64,000 nt of DNA from Ceratodon purpureus (lineage: Eukaryota > Streptophyta > Bryopsida > Pseudoditrichales > Ditrichaceae): contig CM026433.1 of assembly GCA_014871385.1 (NCBI GenBank), forward strand, positions 10,729,433 to 10,793,432. The letters run 5' to 3'. How positions within the stretch are numbered: the stretch's first letter is position 1; each line of letters opens with the position of its first letter. Shown here in pieces: positions 33,345-45,164 of the stretch. The notes beneath the pieces are model-generated. The model did no database searches. It saw nothing but the letters and a program-made list of their open reading frames with translations, and was not told where the DNA came from. The position numbers and the translations under genes are program-made.

Positions 33345-33880
33345 TCATTTCTTTTCGTACCTCTCATCTCTATCTCCTCTTCTTTCAACAATTTTTACTT
33401 CAACTTCAACAGCCATGTCGATCTTACTTGTGCTAATGTCATTAAATTCTATTTGTACTACTTTTCTTTGTATGTTCCTTCTCACATTAATGCCAGATTG
33501 TAACACATGGAACAAATCTACATCTCTAAAATCACCAAAACTTTGTAGTGATGCTCTCCTCAATTCTTCTTCCGCACTTCTAGCCCAATTCAAGTCAAAC
33601 TCATCTTTATGAATTAGGCATAAATTGTGAAGGCAAAGGCAAACAGTTACCATATCCAAAATGTCTCGGAGTTGCATGTCAATCTTTCCAAGTAGAAACC
33701 TCTACATCTCCTTTAACATTCCAAATGCACGCTTCACCGCCATTTTTGTGTTTGATTGAATGAAATTCCAATGTTGTTTGTCTCTTGAAAGTCCGGCCTT
33801 CTCTCCTTTGATTGATAAATAGAACCATGGGCGTATAGGATAGACGAGGACTTTTTCAAGAACTTTGTCCGTTCATCCTC
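33345..33880 (-). pseudogene. PIF/Harbinger transposase, C-terminal remnant
   Basis: On the minus strand, 33,677-33,345 reads MVTVCLCLHNLCLIHKDEFD followed by LNWARSAEEELRRAS, the conserved C-terminal part of DDE_Tnp_4 (helix with CCxxLHN, then D-F/W--). Just upstream (about 33,850-33,690), in a shifted frame, is the KRAFGMLKE block that corresponds to the VE-AFG-LK block carrying the catalytic Glu; here Glu is replaced. The frameshift and a stop between these parts show decay. It belongs with the Myb/SANT gene at 34,760-38,048 on the same strand. Confidence 0.7.
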
Positions 33881-33912
33881 AAATTAGATGAACATCTCAT
33901 CTATAAAGGAAA

Positions 33913-34765
33913 GTGTGTAAGTCTTTTGACTCCATTGCCATCGCAAGTTTATTCTCAATTAGAGCAAAGAGTTCTAACCTCAAAGTGAAAAAGTGGTATG
34001 ATATGTATGAAGAGGTTGTGAGAAATAGTTTTTTAAAATGCTTTGATTTTGAAGTGACCAATATCCAAAAAAATGAAGGGAAGGACTTTGTTTGGATCAA
34101 ATATCCGGAACCGGATGATGCTTAACAGATTAGGTTTCACAAAATCTCTTTTTCCAATGAGCATATGAATGCATCCTTTGCAAACAAGGAAAAGATGTCC
34201 GATGTTGACAACACAAAGAAGAATGTTGTAATTTTCATTGCAAAAAACCTCAACAAAATCAAATCAACCATTGCTCTTGAGGAAAGTATCAACGCATATG
34301 TGGGAGAGAAAAATATTGTTGGAGTGATTTTCCGCCTTCAGAACTTTAAGCATGTAGGGTCTTGTAACATCCAATGCTTAAATGCAGCCGTGTATAAGAA
34401 ATATGTCAAGCAACATGCAAAAATCCTAGGAAAATATGTAGAATTTTGTCCACCCCAAGAGTCTTGGTGGTATAAATACGCTGTCCTCGGAAGAGCTTGC
34501 ATGGCTTGGCTTCACCAATGTGAACACAACCTTAGTCAATACTATGCAAGCTTTAAAGAATGCATCATCTCAAAATTTCATTAAATTAGACCTTAATAGA
34601 ATGGGTGAGGAGGCTGTAAATATAGGGGCAACAACAAAAATTATGTTGAAAGAAGCAATTGAACTTCACTTGATGCTAGCAGATATCTATTACAAAGAGC
34701 TGCTGAAAAGAAAAGTTACAATAGTATTTTCAGAAAGTGCTAGCATAGAAAATGATGACATCTAG
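33913..34765 (+). pseudogene. Unrecognised broken coding sequence
   Basis: Several neighbouring plus frames look coding: 33,913-34,125 (MCKSFDSIAIASLFSIRAKS onward, with KWYDMYEEVV), 34,165-34,584 (with VGVIFRLQNFKHVGSCNIQC) and 34,520-34,765 (with NTMQALKNAS). The composition is ordinary and the order consistent. I do not recognise the family. It lies antisense within the decayed Harbinger locus and looks broken. It could be a separate element inserted there. Confidence 0.35.
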
Positions 34766-37700
34766 AGCTTTCCAATAAGGCGATTCATTTGCTGATTTAC
34801 CTTTTGAAGCAATTCATTTCTTCTAGCAAAGTGATCTAACATTGCTTCAGCATTATCTACCATTTTACTAAAGTAATGCAAAGTTTGGTCTTAGAACTTG
34901 TTAGTCTTTGAGATTAATGATATTTTGAATTAAAAGGTACTAGTTGCTTGTAAAACATCGTCATTGGTATTTGCTGAATTTTCTTGTACTCCTACAATAT
35001 TGTTGTCCATTTTAGTAGCAGTCATGTGTTTCATAACGGAACTCGCTTGATGCCACCAATGACCAATTGAATCATAAATCTAGCATTCGTGCCGGTCGTT
35101 CCCTGAAATTGAGTTAACAAGTTTGTCTTCCTTATATTGCTTGAAAACCGTCTCAAATATCTTTTGACATGAGTAGGCCGTGCATGAAAATCCTGGAATT
35201 GCTACTATCATCCACATGTTTGAAGCCAAACCTATGTATCAACAAATAATCAATAACAACAATATCAGTAGCTTCTTACATGCTCATTTCTTCAAAAACA
35301 TGATAAAAAGTCCAAAATATAAGCTCTAAGGCTCTAAACCTTCAAAATGGCTTTGAAAAAATAAATTAGAGCTGAAGTGTATAAATCCAATTTCTTAGAA
35401 GGTGGTGACATAAGGAAAAGGTGGATGTTTGATAAAGAAAAGGTGGAGGTTTGATAAGCACAAGGTGCATGATTCAATTTTTGGTGGCAGAATTTTGCCA
35501 AATTTTGCCACAACCGGATTCAAACTCTAAATGGGGGAAAGGGGGGCCAATACTATGGCCCTATACTCGACTACTAGCGATAGCAAAGGCATTACAAGGA
35601 AAAGGCATTACAAGGCAAAGACATTACCTTGGTTGTGTTGTCAAAGTGACTAGGTTCTTCAATAATACAAGCTTTTAATGTGCATATTTTTTGGTGGAGC
35701 ATATGGTAGTGATGTGAGTCTCTTAATCTTATGAATGTGATGTGAAAGGTCAATTAGCCCTTGCTGAGAAATGACATTGAAGGATTGCAGACATTTGAGA
35801 AATTTGAATATCAAAAGACAGCTGGTTTCTTCGATCCGCAATCTTACAAGCTTCACTATTCTGTGCTAGAAAAAAAAAATCCTTTAGACTCTTTCAATAA
35901 TCCTACATTCAGACTGAATATGAGTTTGGGAGCATAGGTGAATTTGTATGATGACATAATAGAATATGTAACTTGATTTATACTGATTTTACACCATCAA
36001 AATTCAAATTATAACTGTCAATGAAAGTGTTGAAAATACATGGAAAAGCTTAATTTTGATAACTTGATGTGTAACAAAGCTCTTTCTAAATTCTGTCTAT
36101 ATATCGTAAGTTGACGTAACTGGCATACTCTGTACTTATTTTTATACCAATCTATTTGGAATTAGAGGGAGGTGTTATTTGTTACCTTGATGAATGGGGA
36201 AGGGTTGATAGAGGAAGAAAGGTAAACTATGAAGGTGCGTACTCACAACAACAAGATTGACTACCGCCCTCCTGAATGTATTATGTATATTTTATGTCTT
36301 GTGATGATGAATATTTTGGTATGGGAAGTTTGTTTTGGCACATTGATGTTGTAGGTTGTTCATCTTTCATGAATCCCTTGCATTCTATAAATTCCCCCTT
36401 ATGAGTACTGTCAATTAAATTTTTTAGGTTTATTTTTGTCAATTGAGGAATACTTAGTTGGAATCTCTGACGTTGAAATCTGTGACCTTTTCAATTTTGC
36501 TTTTCCTTACTTCCTCTGCAATATTAAGCGCTGAAGCTGTTAGCCAATTGTACGGTATAACTGTAGCTAATTGAGTTATGAATTATTATGCATAATGAAT
36601 GATATTTGATCTTGATTGTGTATTGGTTTTGATTGTATATTGATGTTCAGATATGGATGTGGGAAATGACTTCGACCTTGATACTGACATAGATTCAGAA
36701 GACTTGTACAACAACCTTTCTCAAAAGCCTAAAGAGAAAACGAAGGATTTGTTGTACTCAAAGTATTTGAGCAAACCCAACCATGCTCATTTGGTACACT
36801 CTCGATGGAAAGACTGCCATTTGGTAGCGTCTCCAACATCACTCTTTGAAACAAAAACCTTGATTGTGAGGAAGTGGTTCAATTTGTAGGGATTTGTAAT
36901 TTTGTCTATGTGCAAGATGGAGGGAATTATAACAAAGTGCATTTGGGCTGACAATGAGAGATTATCCTATTTGGCTATTTCCATCGATGAGTCTTTCTTT
37001 ATTGATGAGTACGTGACAAAGATACGAGAATGGTATACTAAATCCATGTCCAGTAAGCAGAGACAACCTCAGATTGCCGCCTACAAGTAAGGCCCTCAAG
37101 AGCGCCAATTTTTTGCGAGAATGGTATAAATGTGAGCAAGTTCGGCTCCAACAAGCCGATTGCTGAGTTCGGGCTGGAATTCAAGAACAAGTTGGAATCT
37201 GTTACAGAATAATCTTTTTAGCTCTCAGGTTTGTACCTCACAGATATCATAGCTAGGCATTTTAGTTTGAAGCTATTCTGTGTGTGTTTGAATATTACTG
37301 TACCAATGCTTCATGTATGTGATTCTGTGAACATTTGGAATTCGGTAACGGGAAGACCAAGGAACCTCGAGAAGGACGATGGAACTTCAGTAATAATGTT
37401 CGTAATTGAAAATTATGTAACCAAAAATGACATTTCATTTCTAGCTGTTACATGATTAGCTTTTATTTCAATACATATAAAACATATAGCATTTGTGAGA
37501 ATTGCAATCAGAGGAAGAAAATAACATTCCTACCCTGAGAGCAGAGGCTCTCTAGCGTTTGTACGAATACCTCTTTATTAATGAGAAGTGGTTTCTTCAG
37601 CTACATTATTGTAAATGATAAGGCATTGGAATTACAAATCTTTCAGACTGGTTAGAGATCTCCACAGCCTTGGTATTAGGTAGTGTTTTCTTATTTTTGC

Positions 37701-38048
37701 CTTTTGCACAAATCTCTAACTTATCAGGGGAAAAAAATTCTAAAAATTTAGCAACTTACCTTGTTTTTTTGCATTCTTCTCAAATTTGGTGTGCATCTCT
37801 CCGCACATAGAAATCAAGTGCTCCACTTTGCTGTCCAACCATTTTTTCTTCTTTTCTTTTTCTCCTTCATCTTCTTCTTCCTCTTCTTCACCTTCTACCT
37901 TCACTTTTGTAGCTCTCTTCTTAGCTGAAACTTTCTTCTTTGTTATTGGACCTCTCTTCTTATTTATAGTCTCAATCGGCCTTCAACTATTTCTACATTA
38001 TTCTCTTCTTCTATCTCCTTCTTCCTTCAAACTCTTCCCTCAAATTCC
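34760..38048 (-). pseudogene. Myb/SANT-like gene of a decayed Harbinger locus, two exons
   Basis: On the minus strand an upstream exon (38,048-37,760) encodes a basic then acidic run (KKRGPITKKKVSAKKRA, then VEGEEEEEDEGEKEKKKKW) and LDSKVEHLISMCGEMHTKF. It ends at a consensus donor CAAG|GTAAGT. The downstream exon begins at 35,231 after GATACATAG and continues in phase: GLASNMWMIVAIPGFSCTAY, SCQKIFETVFKQYKEDK, SGNDRHEC, then a TAG, then IYDSIGHWWHQASSVMKHMT. This is the Myb/SANT-like DNA-binding fold found as ORF1 partner of PIF/Harbinger transposases. The in-frame TAG, and a frameshift near 37,990, show it is dead. The 2.5-kb intron (37,759-35,232) holds plus-strand coding-like fragments. 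Confidence 0.65.
36653..37455 (+). pseudogene. Unrecognised coding-like fragments within the Myb/SANT intron
   Basis: Plus frames 36,653-36,889 (MDVGNDFDLDTDIDSEDLYN), 36,902-37,090 (ITKCIWADNERLSYLAISID) and about 37,120-37,212 (NVSKFGSNKPIAEFGLEFKN, ending LESVTE and a stop) have protein-like composition. They are separated by stops. No family recognised. Confidence 0.25.
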
Positions 38049-38312
38049 CTACAAGTGAAGAAGAGTGTTGAACATAAGACATAAAAGCACTTTGTAAAAA
38101 TTCTCACTACCGATAAAGCCATTCTCATATTGGCTCCAACCAAACTAAAATTGTGAATAACCAGCCATTGCGAAAAAAATTGCTAAAAAAAAAATCGTTA
38201 ATGAGCTACTACAACAACAAAAGACAGGAGAGAAAAGCTTGCCAACACCTTATGTTTAAATCCTAAACCTGATCTAAAATTTACACTCCAAATTTGTTTT
38301 TGAAAATTAATT

Positions 38313-38527
38313 TTTTATTCACTTGGGCTTCTCTGTAGGAATTTCTTGTCCCGCCTCAAGAGATCAATGAAGCTCAAGTCCAAAAAGTGATGCCATGTAG
38401 GCGGCCATGTCGTTTTATTATTCAAGTAATATAATCTCACATGTGGAGTCTTAGCCCATGGGTGAACTCTAATGTCTTCTACAATATGAAGAGGTAGATG
38501 ACTGGAACCAGCTTCATGTACCTATCA
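38313..38527 (-). pseudogene. Possible further exon upstream of the Myb/SANT gene
   Basis: Minus strand: after a possible acceptor (GTGATAG at about 38,523) the frame reads VHEAGSSHLPLHIVEDIRVH, PWAKTPHVRLYYLNNKTTWP and PTWHHFLDLSFIDLLRRDKK, then stops. It looks coding (ordered aromatic and basic residues), but no known domain matched. Junction phase with the exon at 38,048 is broken. Confidence 0.3.
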
Positions 38528-38529
38528 CA

Positions 38530-41137
38530 TACATTGCAAAAACTTTCATTCAATAAGAGTTATTCTGAAAGTGTCATTGGTTTGATTGTGTGTATCTTAA
38601 GGATAATGTGGATATTCCTAAAGTAGCTAATTTACATAGGATTCAAGGTATTATAGTAGTTATAGGAAATTTGAGTAATTAATTTCACTATGTTTACAGT
38701 TTGGATGGAGTGAGTTGTTGAACCTTCATATGGCATGGATTTTGTTTCAAATTATATTTCTTTTCATACCAAAAGGTTTAATCGATTCACACTGTGCCCG
38801 GATGGTGAAATTCAAATATCTTACACTTAAAAGACTAAGAGAGTTTTTGCCTCAAAATCTGTCATTTAATATCTCTTGGTAAAGTAAGCTCATTCTTTTG
38901 ACATTGTGACATTTTTTAATCCATAATCCAATAGTAGAATCTCACAGTCAACATAGTTCAAAAGTCTCTCTCCAAAATTTAAAGTTACAATAAAAATGGA
39001 TTGCAAGATCTTAGTCCCTAAATTTCACAAACGTTTTTTTTGAATTCCTTCCTAAAGCTAAAACTTTAATTTTCAATAATGTTTTTAAAATGTGGCTCGG
39101 TGTTTTCAATTGAGGCAATTGATATTCTGATAAGTAAGCAAGTTGAGGACTTGTTTTAAAAAATAATTAAAAGAAGAAACTTCAGTACTCACCTTTCAAA
39201 TAAATATAAGGTAGAAAAAGGATACAAGGTAGAAAAAGGTACAATATGACAGTAAAACCTAAATTACTAATTATATTGACATAAAATATAATAATTTTAA
39301 TCACAATGTTGAGAATTTTGTAGGAATCAATTGTAATTTGGAAATTTTGGTAGTGCCCACAAAACATGGCTTTTGTATTATTTTCTAAACTTATTGGGAC
39401 AAAATGAATAAAAGCTTCTTATGTTCATAAAACCCTATACAACATGATTTTATTTTTTGACTATTTGAAAAAATGATATGAAAATTGTTTTAGCCCGACC
39501 CTGTTTGCCATAATTTGGGCTGAAAATCTTGAAAATTGCACAACCTTTCAATATTTATCAAAATTTGATGGAAGATGTTTTGTTTAAAATTTCCTACAAA
39601 TATCTAGTTTCACTAAAAAATTTAGAAAAATAAATAATTCATTGAAGTGTAGGGCATCATGGAGGAAAAAGTGCTTTAGAGGCCTTTACTAGGGCTCATC
39701 AAACCCCCTAAAAGAAGATTCCCCAATACAACACGGTAAAACTTACTACAATCCAAAACCTATCTTTTGACTAACCTAAAATTAAAGAGTAAAATTACCA
39801 TTATTAAAAGCACATCTAAATTAACGTGACATATCTCATGGAAAAAAAATTTGTAAAATTTTGACATAGATATTTCTGAAAAGGAGTAAGGGAGGATGTT
39901 TCCATTTTTAAGCAAGATTTGGTGCACTCCCTCTAAATTTTAAAAACATGGTCTTTTCAACGGAACATTTCACCTCCATTCCAATTCCACATTTTTTTTC
40001 TTAAAGTCTAATTTCTGCTATATCAATTGCGCTTCTAATGGAGTAATTTCAATTTCTAACTTTAAGTCACTCAATTTTTTTTGGTTTGCAGTGAGCTTTA
40101 CCGTGTTGCGTTGGGCATGCTCTAAGCTCCAAAGCCGGATGAGGTTGGATGGAGGCTTAGGGCACCACTGGGGATGCTCTCTGCAATGCTTCATTAAGCT
40201 TCAATGCGAGGATAGGTCTCGGTTCCGAATCTGATGATATCGTAAGATGAGGTACCCATGCTCTTGTGAAGGATCGTAGTGTGTTCATGTCATCTTGGAA
40301 GATGTGGTAAGAGTTTTTGTTGCTATATCCATTTGAATTTCGTTTTTTGAGGTCAAATTGTAGCTTAGTTCAACTGCTTTCGATCATGTGTGATGAGCAA
40401 TGTTGATGCGGAGGATTTCGAGCGCTGCTTCTACGTGAAGGTTTTGTTGTTCCGAATCGACAGAGATGGGATGGAAAGGAGAGACGTTGGTTCGTGATGT
40501 GAGGGTGCTGTGGTGACAGGATTAAGGAAGAGGGTGAGGAAGCGAGAGCGGTTTGTTTTGAGGAAGGATTCTTATCTACAGTTGTGGGGATATCATCAGC
40601 TGTAGATAATTGATGTTGGTTTCCTTTACATAATCTCTGTTCACCTTAACGTCCTTGTGTGGATGCCTCTTATCTAAAATTTGCCAATTTAGGGTGTAAT
40701 GAAGTTGGCAGTGACTAGATACTGTGTCTTGCTTTCTTGCTGAATCGATAGTTGCGGCTGTTTTTGAGTGAGGCTCCATTTCTTCACTTTTTGAAGGGAT
40801 AAATCGTGCCCATGTGATGTGTAACTGAAGTATTTGTTTGCCCTATTTTGTAGGAGAGCGGACCGAATTTAGCACTGATTTGGATCTCTCTGTCAAGTGG
40901 CCTTCAGGGGTATCACTAGTTTGTGCATGAGTAGAGCTGATTTAGCTTGACAATTGTACAGAGAGGGCGTGAAAGTTCAGAATGGGGGAAACAACTTGCT
41001 GATGAAGGTTACGAGCTGACTCTTTTCTTAACTAGTGGTCGTTACAAAGCTCTGTTGAGGCAAACATGGGCTTTGAGCATTTTTGAACTGGTGGATTGTG
41101 GCGACTGTATACCCTATAGCATGAGCATTGGATTCTG
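38530..41137. other. AT-rich spacer and upstream region of the hydrolase-like gene
   Basis: 38,530-40,100 is AT-rich with no frame of note, apart from a short direct repeat 'aaggtagaaaaagg-tacaa' near 39,209-39,245. From 40,100 the base composition becomes gene-like, and 40,800-41,137 is probably the 5' UTR of the next gene; an acceptor-like 'ttttgtag' lies at about 40,846-40,853. Confidence 0.4.
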
Positions 41138-42676
41138 ATGGGTTCACTCAGTAGTCCTTCACTGTCAGTTGCGCGGGCATCAGGTTGTAACTCACCTATT
41201 TTTCAAGTTAAGACTTTCGAATGCTGCAGAGAGGCCCAGACATTCAGCCCCATTCCAGGTTTTGAGTATTCCAGTAAAACCCTAGAGTGCCTTTATGTTC
41301 AAAGACTGGTTTCTTCAAGGACAGATGTTAAGACTTTGAATTGCTCTAGAAGGAGCTCTCGAATTGCAGCTATTATTGGCCAACGAGGTTGTGGTGCTGG
41401 TCAGGACCCGGGTAACAATGAATCACAGGCGAAACTCTAGCAAAGTGGGAATGCCAACAGCGATGAAACCTCCAAGCTTGAACCTTTAAGGGCTACGACA
41501 GGGCAAGAGACTCCATCGTCGGAGTCATCGGATTGCATTGAAAAGCCTGAGCTAGATCACGAAGGATTTGTGATATCAAGTGGAGAAAAAGACGCATGGA
41601 ATAGTGGGCGAGTTGGATCACCGATTGTCAGGCGATATGTGAGTGACAATGAAGAACGATGGTGCATGTGGTATTCTGGAGAGAATGTCGATGGATCGTC
41701 GGGTACCACTGTGGGCATAGCAATCTCCTCGAATGGGATGCACTAGAGAAGGGGCAAAGAGAAGGTCGACACAAAAGGACATGGCGAGGATGGTGCAGTA
41801 GGTCAAGTTCTGGACCGCAGTGAAAACTGGTGGGCTTTCGATACTCAGCACTTGTATCCCTTTGATGTCCTCATTATGTCCAGCGCCAAGGTTAGAGCCG
41901 CCAGCGGTGTGTACTGGCTCTACTACTCTGGCGCTGATGCTGAAGAGATGTCACTGCCATCTAGTGTTACATCTGCCACTCCACCGGCATCCGAAAGATT
42001 TCTAAGAGGTCGTATGCGACTTGGTCTCGCCATCAGCAACGATGGCAGGAACTGGGCCCGAGTCGAAGGTGATCATTACAGTGGAGCTCTATTTGATGTA
42101 GGTGCCGAAGGCGAGTGGGATTCTTTGTTTATTGATGCCCCACAAGTTGTCTTCCACGAGGCTGGTGACATCCGCATGTATTACCATTCTCTTGACCCCA
42201 ACACGGGGAAGTACAGCGTTGGCTTTGCACAGTCAAGGGACGCCATGCGGTGGCTCAAATTCGGGAAGATTCTGGATGGAGGTGGGCCTGGATCATTTGA
42301 TGAATTTGGCATTGCTGCGAGGCATGTTGTGGAAAATCCAGACGGTAGTGGCTACCTCATGGCTTACGAGGGCGTTGCAGCAAACGGAAGAACCAGCATT
42401 GGATTGGCAAAATCTGAAGCTGGATTGCTGAAGTGGGAGCGATGCCAAGAGCAGCCGATCTTCCAACCTGCCGAGTCTGCGCAGGCATGGGATAGCGCTG
42501 GCGTGGGTTCCCCTTGCTTGGTGCACATGGATGGCAACAAATGGAGTTTGTATTATGTCGGTGTCTCGGCTAATGGTGAGACTGCGATTGGCATGGCCAT
42601 AAATGTTGGAGGCTCTCTGATTGAGTTCAAGAGGTGGCATAACTTCCGCCCGCAACTCAAAGCTGAGGCGACTTAA
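41138..42676 (+). pseudogene. Glycosyl-hydrolase-like five-bladed beta-propeller protein with two amber codons
   Basis: One frame from ATG 41,138 to TAA at 42,674-42,676 (512 codons) is open except for TAG at 41,438-41,440 and 41,744-41,746. The N-terminal 100 residues are Ser/Cys/Arg-rich, plausibly a plastid transit region. The rest shows the repeated blades of plant arabinanase/levansucrase/invertase-fold proteins: GRVGSPIVRRY, RWCMWYSGE, GIAISSNGMH, WLYYSG, RLGLAISNDGRNWARVEGD, DAPQVVFHE, IRMYYHSL, VGFAQSRDAMRWLKFG, LMAYEGVA, GIGLAKS-type and SPCLVHMDGNKWSLYYVG. The second TAG stands where this repeat normally has Trp (SNG-HW). Both can arise from single transitions (CAG or TGG to TAG). 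Lack of frameshifts suggests very recent loss, assembly error or stop suppression. Exact enzymatic activity is unknown for this plant family. Confidence 0.7.
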
Positions 42677-44305
42677 TCTTCCCAAGTACAAACAGGAATC
42701 ATGGTTTGTGTTCAAGCACAGACAGGAATGGTATGTGTTCAAGCACAGACATCCAGTCTGTATTGATTTGAGATCACCTGGCTATCCTTGGTGATCTTAT
42801 TTCTTCATTTATCTGTAAGCATGGTGTAATCAGCTCTTTCTGTGGTAGCTATTCCTGAGGTTTAGTGTAGTACTCTCATTTGAGACAGTGCCCTTGTGTT
42901 CATAGGGAGACACAAATTCAATGTCAAGTATCATATCTTTTCACCATTCTTCACTTCGTGCATATATGGTATTTTGACATGCTTGCATTCTGACTTTTAG
43001 TTGGCCAGTGTCTCTTATCAACTCAGGTTGACAAATTGTGCAGACTCATTGTGAACTGAAATCCATGTGTTCAGACGTGGAACAGGCAGGCCATCACTCC
43101 GAGGTTTAGTTTTCAATTTTAGATGTGATAGAAATTATAAGTCTAATGTATTAGAAATGCAACTTTCTGTGCTAAATTATTTGCTCCAGATGGCAACGAT
43201 GATGTGTCTATCATTGTGTTGATCATACTCAATGGTTGCCTGGGACACCTGAGCAGCCACTTTCTATATCATACTCTATATCACACTCCAGATGCAAGAA
43301 GACCAACCCTGGGTCACAAAAAATCATATGCAGGTTTACAAATGAGTCTGCACAAATTGAAAACAATTGTCTACTACTATTTACACAAATTGTGCACTCA
43401 TTGTCCTTCAAAACTAAAAGTTGCAATGAGTCACAACCCTCTCTTCTAGTATTTTGTAAAGGCAAAAAGAATTTTTATTACATGAATTTTTATTACATGA
43501 ATTTGTATTATTCCATTATTTAGATGCTTGTGTAATTTTATTTTCTAGTTTTAAAAATTATAATATTTGTTTATAAAAAGGTTCATTGAGGTTTAACTGA
43601 TATAACTATTATAGTATTTCTACGTATTCTTAAATATGTTGATTTTATTAGCAAAGGAGTTAACATCTTCTACACTGAGGGTATTTTGTATTTTATTTAT
43701 TTTGTTTTAAAGGATTTTATTAAATTGTAAAGAACCAATTTCAGTATTTTTTGATATTTTAGTAATAAATAATTGTTTCCAAACCATTTGAGGTCATTTC
43801 TAGTGATTTTTCGAATAAAAGACAAAAATCAAGAAATTTTATTTTTGAGAGACAAACCTTTTTTTTTCAAAATAAATAAATTTTCATGCGCCAGATGGCA
43901 AACCCGCTATGGTACCAGTATACCAATTAAAGAAGCAATCCAAAAAAAGTATCATACATAATTTCATAACCCAAAAAAAAATAGAAACCAAATTCCATAA
44001 TTCCATAATCCCACAATCCAGATACACCAAACCAAGTACCACAACTTCTCAAAACCAGATAATCCAAACCAAGGACCAGAACTTGACAGCCCAAAGCAAT
44101 CCAAACAGACGTGTACGTGACCCAGATTCCCCAAAGATGCGACCTTGCCGTCCCCAGGGAGCCCAAGATCCCACTTTTACACCCCAAAAAACTCACTTTT
44201 CCAACCAAAAATACCCCATTTTTTATTTTTCATTTTGATGAGACTTAACCCAAGTGTTCCAAATCCCAGCAAAAAACACTCTCATCACACCCTCTCTGTG
44301 ACTGT

Positions 44306-44343
<38 letters not shown>

Positions 44344-45164
44344 ACTCTCCACAAACAACAACCAGTCCACCGTCTGCACCGAACTTTGATTCCTCATCAC
44401 CTCCTCCGCAGCTGCACTCACTGCCCTCCTTCCTCTCAGTGGGCCCAGGTTGCTGCTCCTCATCGCCATCGCCATCCACAGGCCCAGACACTCATCTTCA
44501 CTTGATTGCTTTGGCACCATCACCAAGCAATCAAGCTGCAATCGAGGCATTGGCAGGAGAGTTTGATGGTCATGGTGATGTTGAAGGTGCCAATGCTTCT
44601 TCACTGACAGAGCTGGCGTTGGAGTCACTGGAGGGGAGGATTTTGGTTTTTGCAGGAGAGGAGGAGGCTTGTGTGTTTTGTGTGTTTGCATCGTCGTCGC
44701 CATGTCAACTTCGCTGCACATCACGTGCTACTATGATCTCAAGTGAGTGAATTTTGAGTAAAGGTGTGGTTTTTGGGAGAATTCGGGTGAGTTTGGGATG
44801 GTTTTGGGGGTTGTTTGATTCAGGGTGAGCTCTGTTGTGGTTGTTTGTTTGTTAGGAGGTTGGTTTTTAGGTTGTGAGTGGATTTGCGTTTCGGGGTGTG
44901 GTTGTTTGTTTTGTGGTTGTGATCAGCTCCTGGGTGTTTGTGTTTGGGGTTTTTGGGACGTGGGATGGTTTTTCAGGTTTAGTTTGGTTTGTTGGAGAAG
45001 TTCGGGGTTCTTGGCTGCTTTTCTTGCCGGTGGGAAGGCTTTGAGATCAAGAGCAGGGTTGTTGAAACTAGTTTTAGGGCTTGCTGTGTTGGAGGAGTTT
45101 TAGGATTTCTTGGCTTGTGTTTGTTGAATTATCTGGTTGGTGTGTTTGTTTGCAACCATCCAAA
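42677..45164. other. Intergenic region and PEX3 upstream region
   Basis: The 3' side of the hydrolase-like gene, an AT-rich stretch (43,500-43,900), then a GC-richer upstream region of PEX3. Frames at 44,145-44,750 (plus) and 44,724-44,245 (minus) are low-complexity (Pro/Ser and Glu/Arg from the CT repeat) and I do not consider them genes. Confidence 0.45.
44311..44339. repeat. CT microsatellite upstream of PEX3
   Basis: About 14.5 uninterrupted CT units. CT runs in plant 5' regions are common and may bind GAGA-type factors; its distance to the PEX3 ATG is about 830 bp. Confidence 0.9.

Noticed and set aside
44145-44750. Overlapping frames of 201 (plus) and 159 (minus) codons upstream of PEX3
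   Set aside because: Both are driven by the CT repeat and Pro/Ser- or Glu/Arg-rich low complexity; no domain and no support from splice structure.
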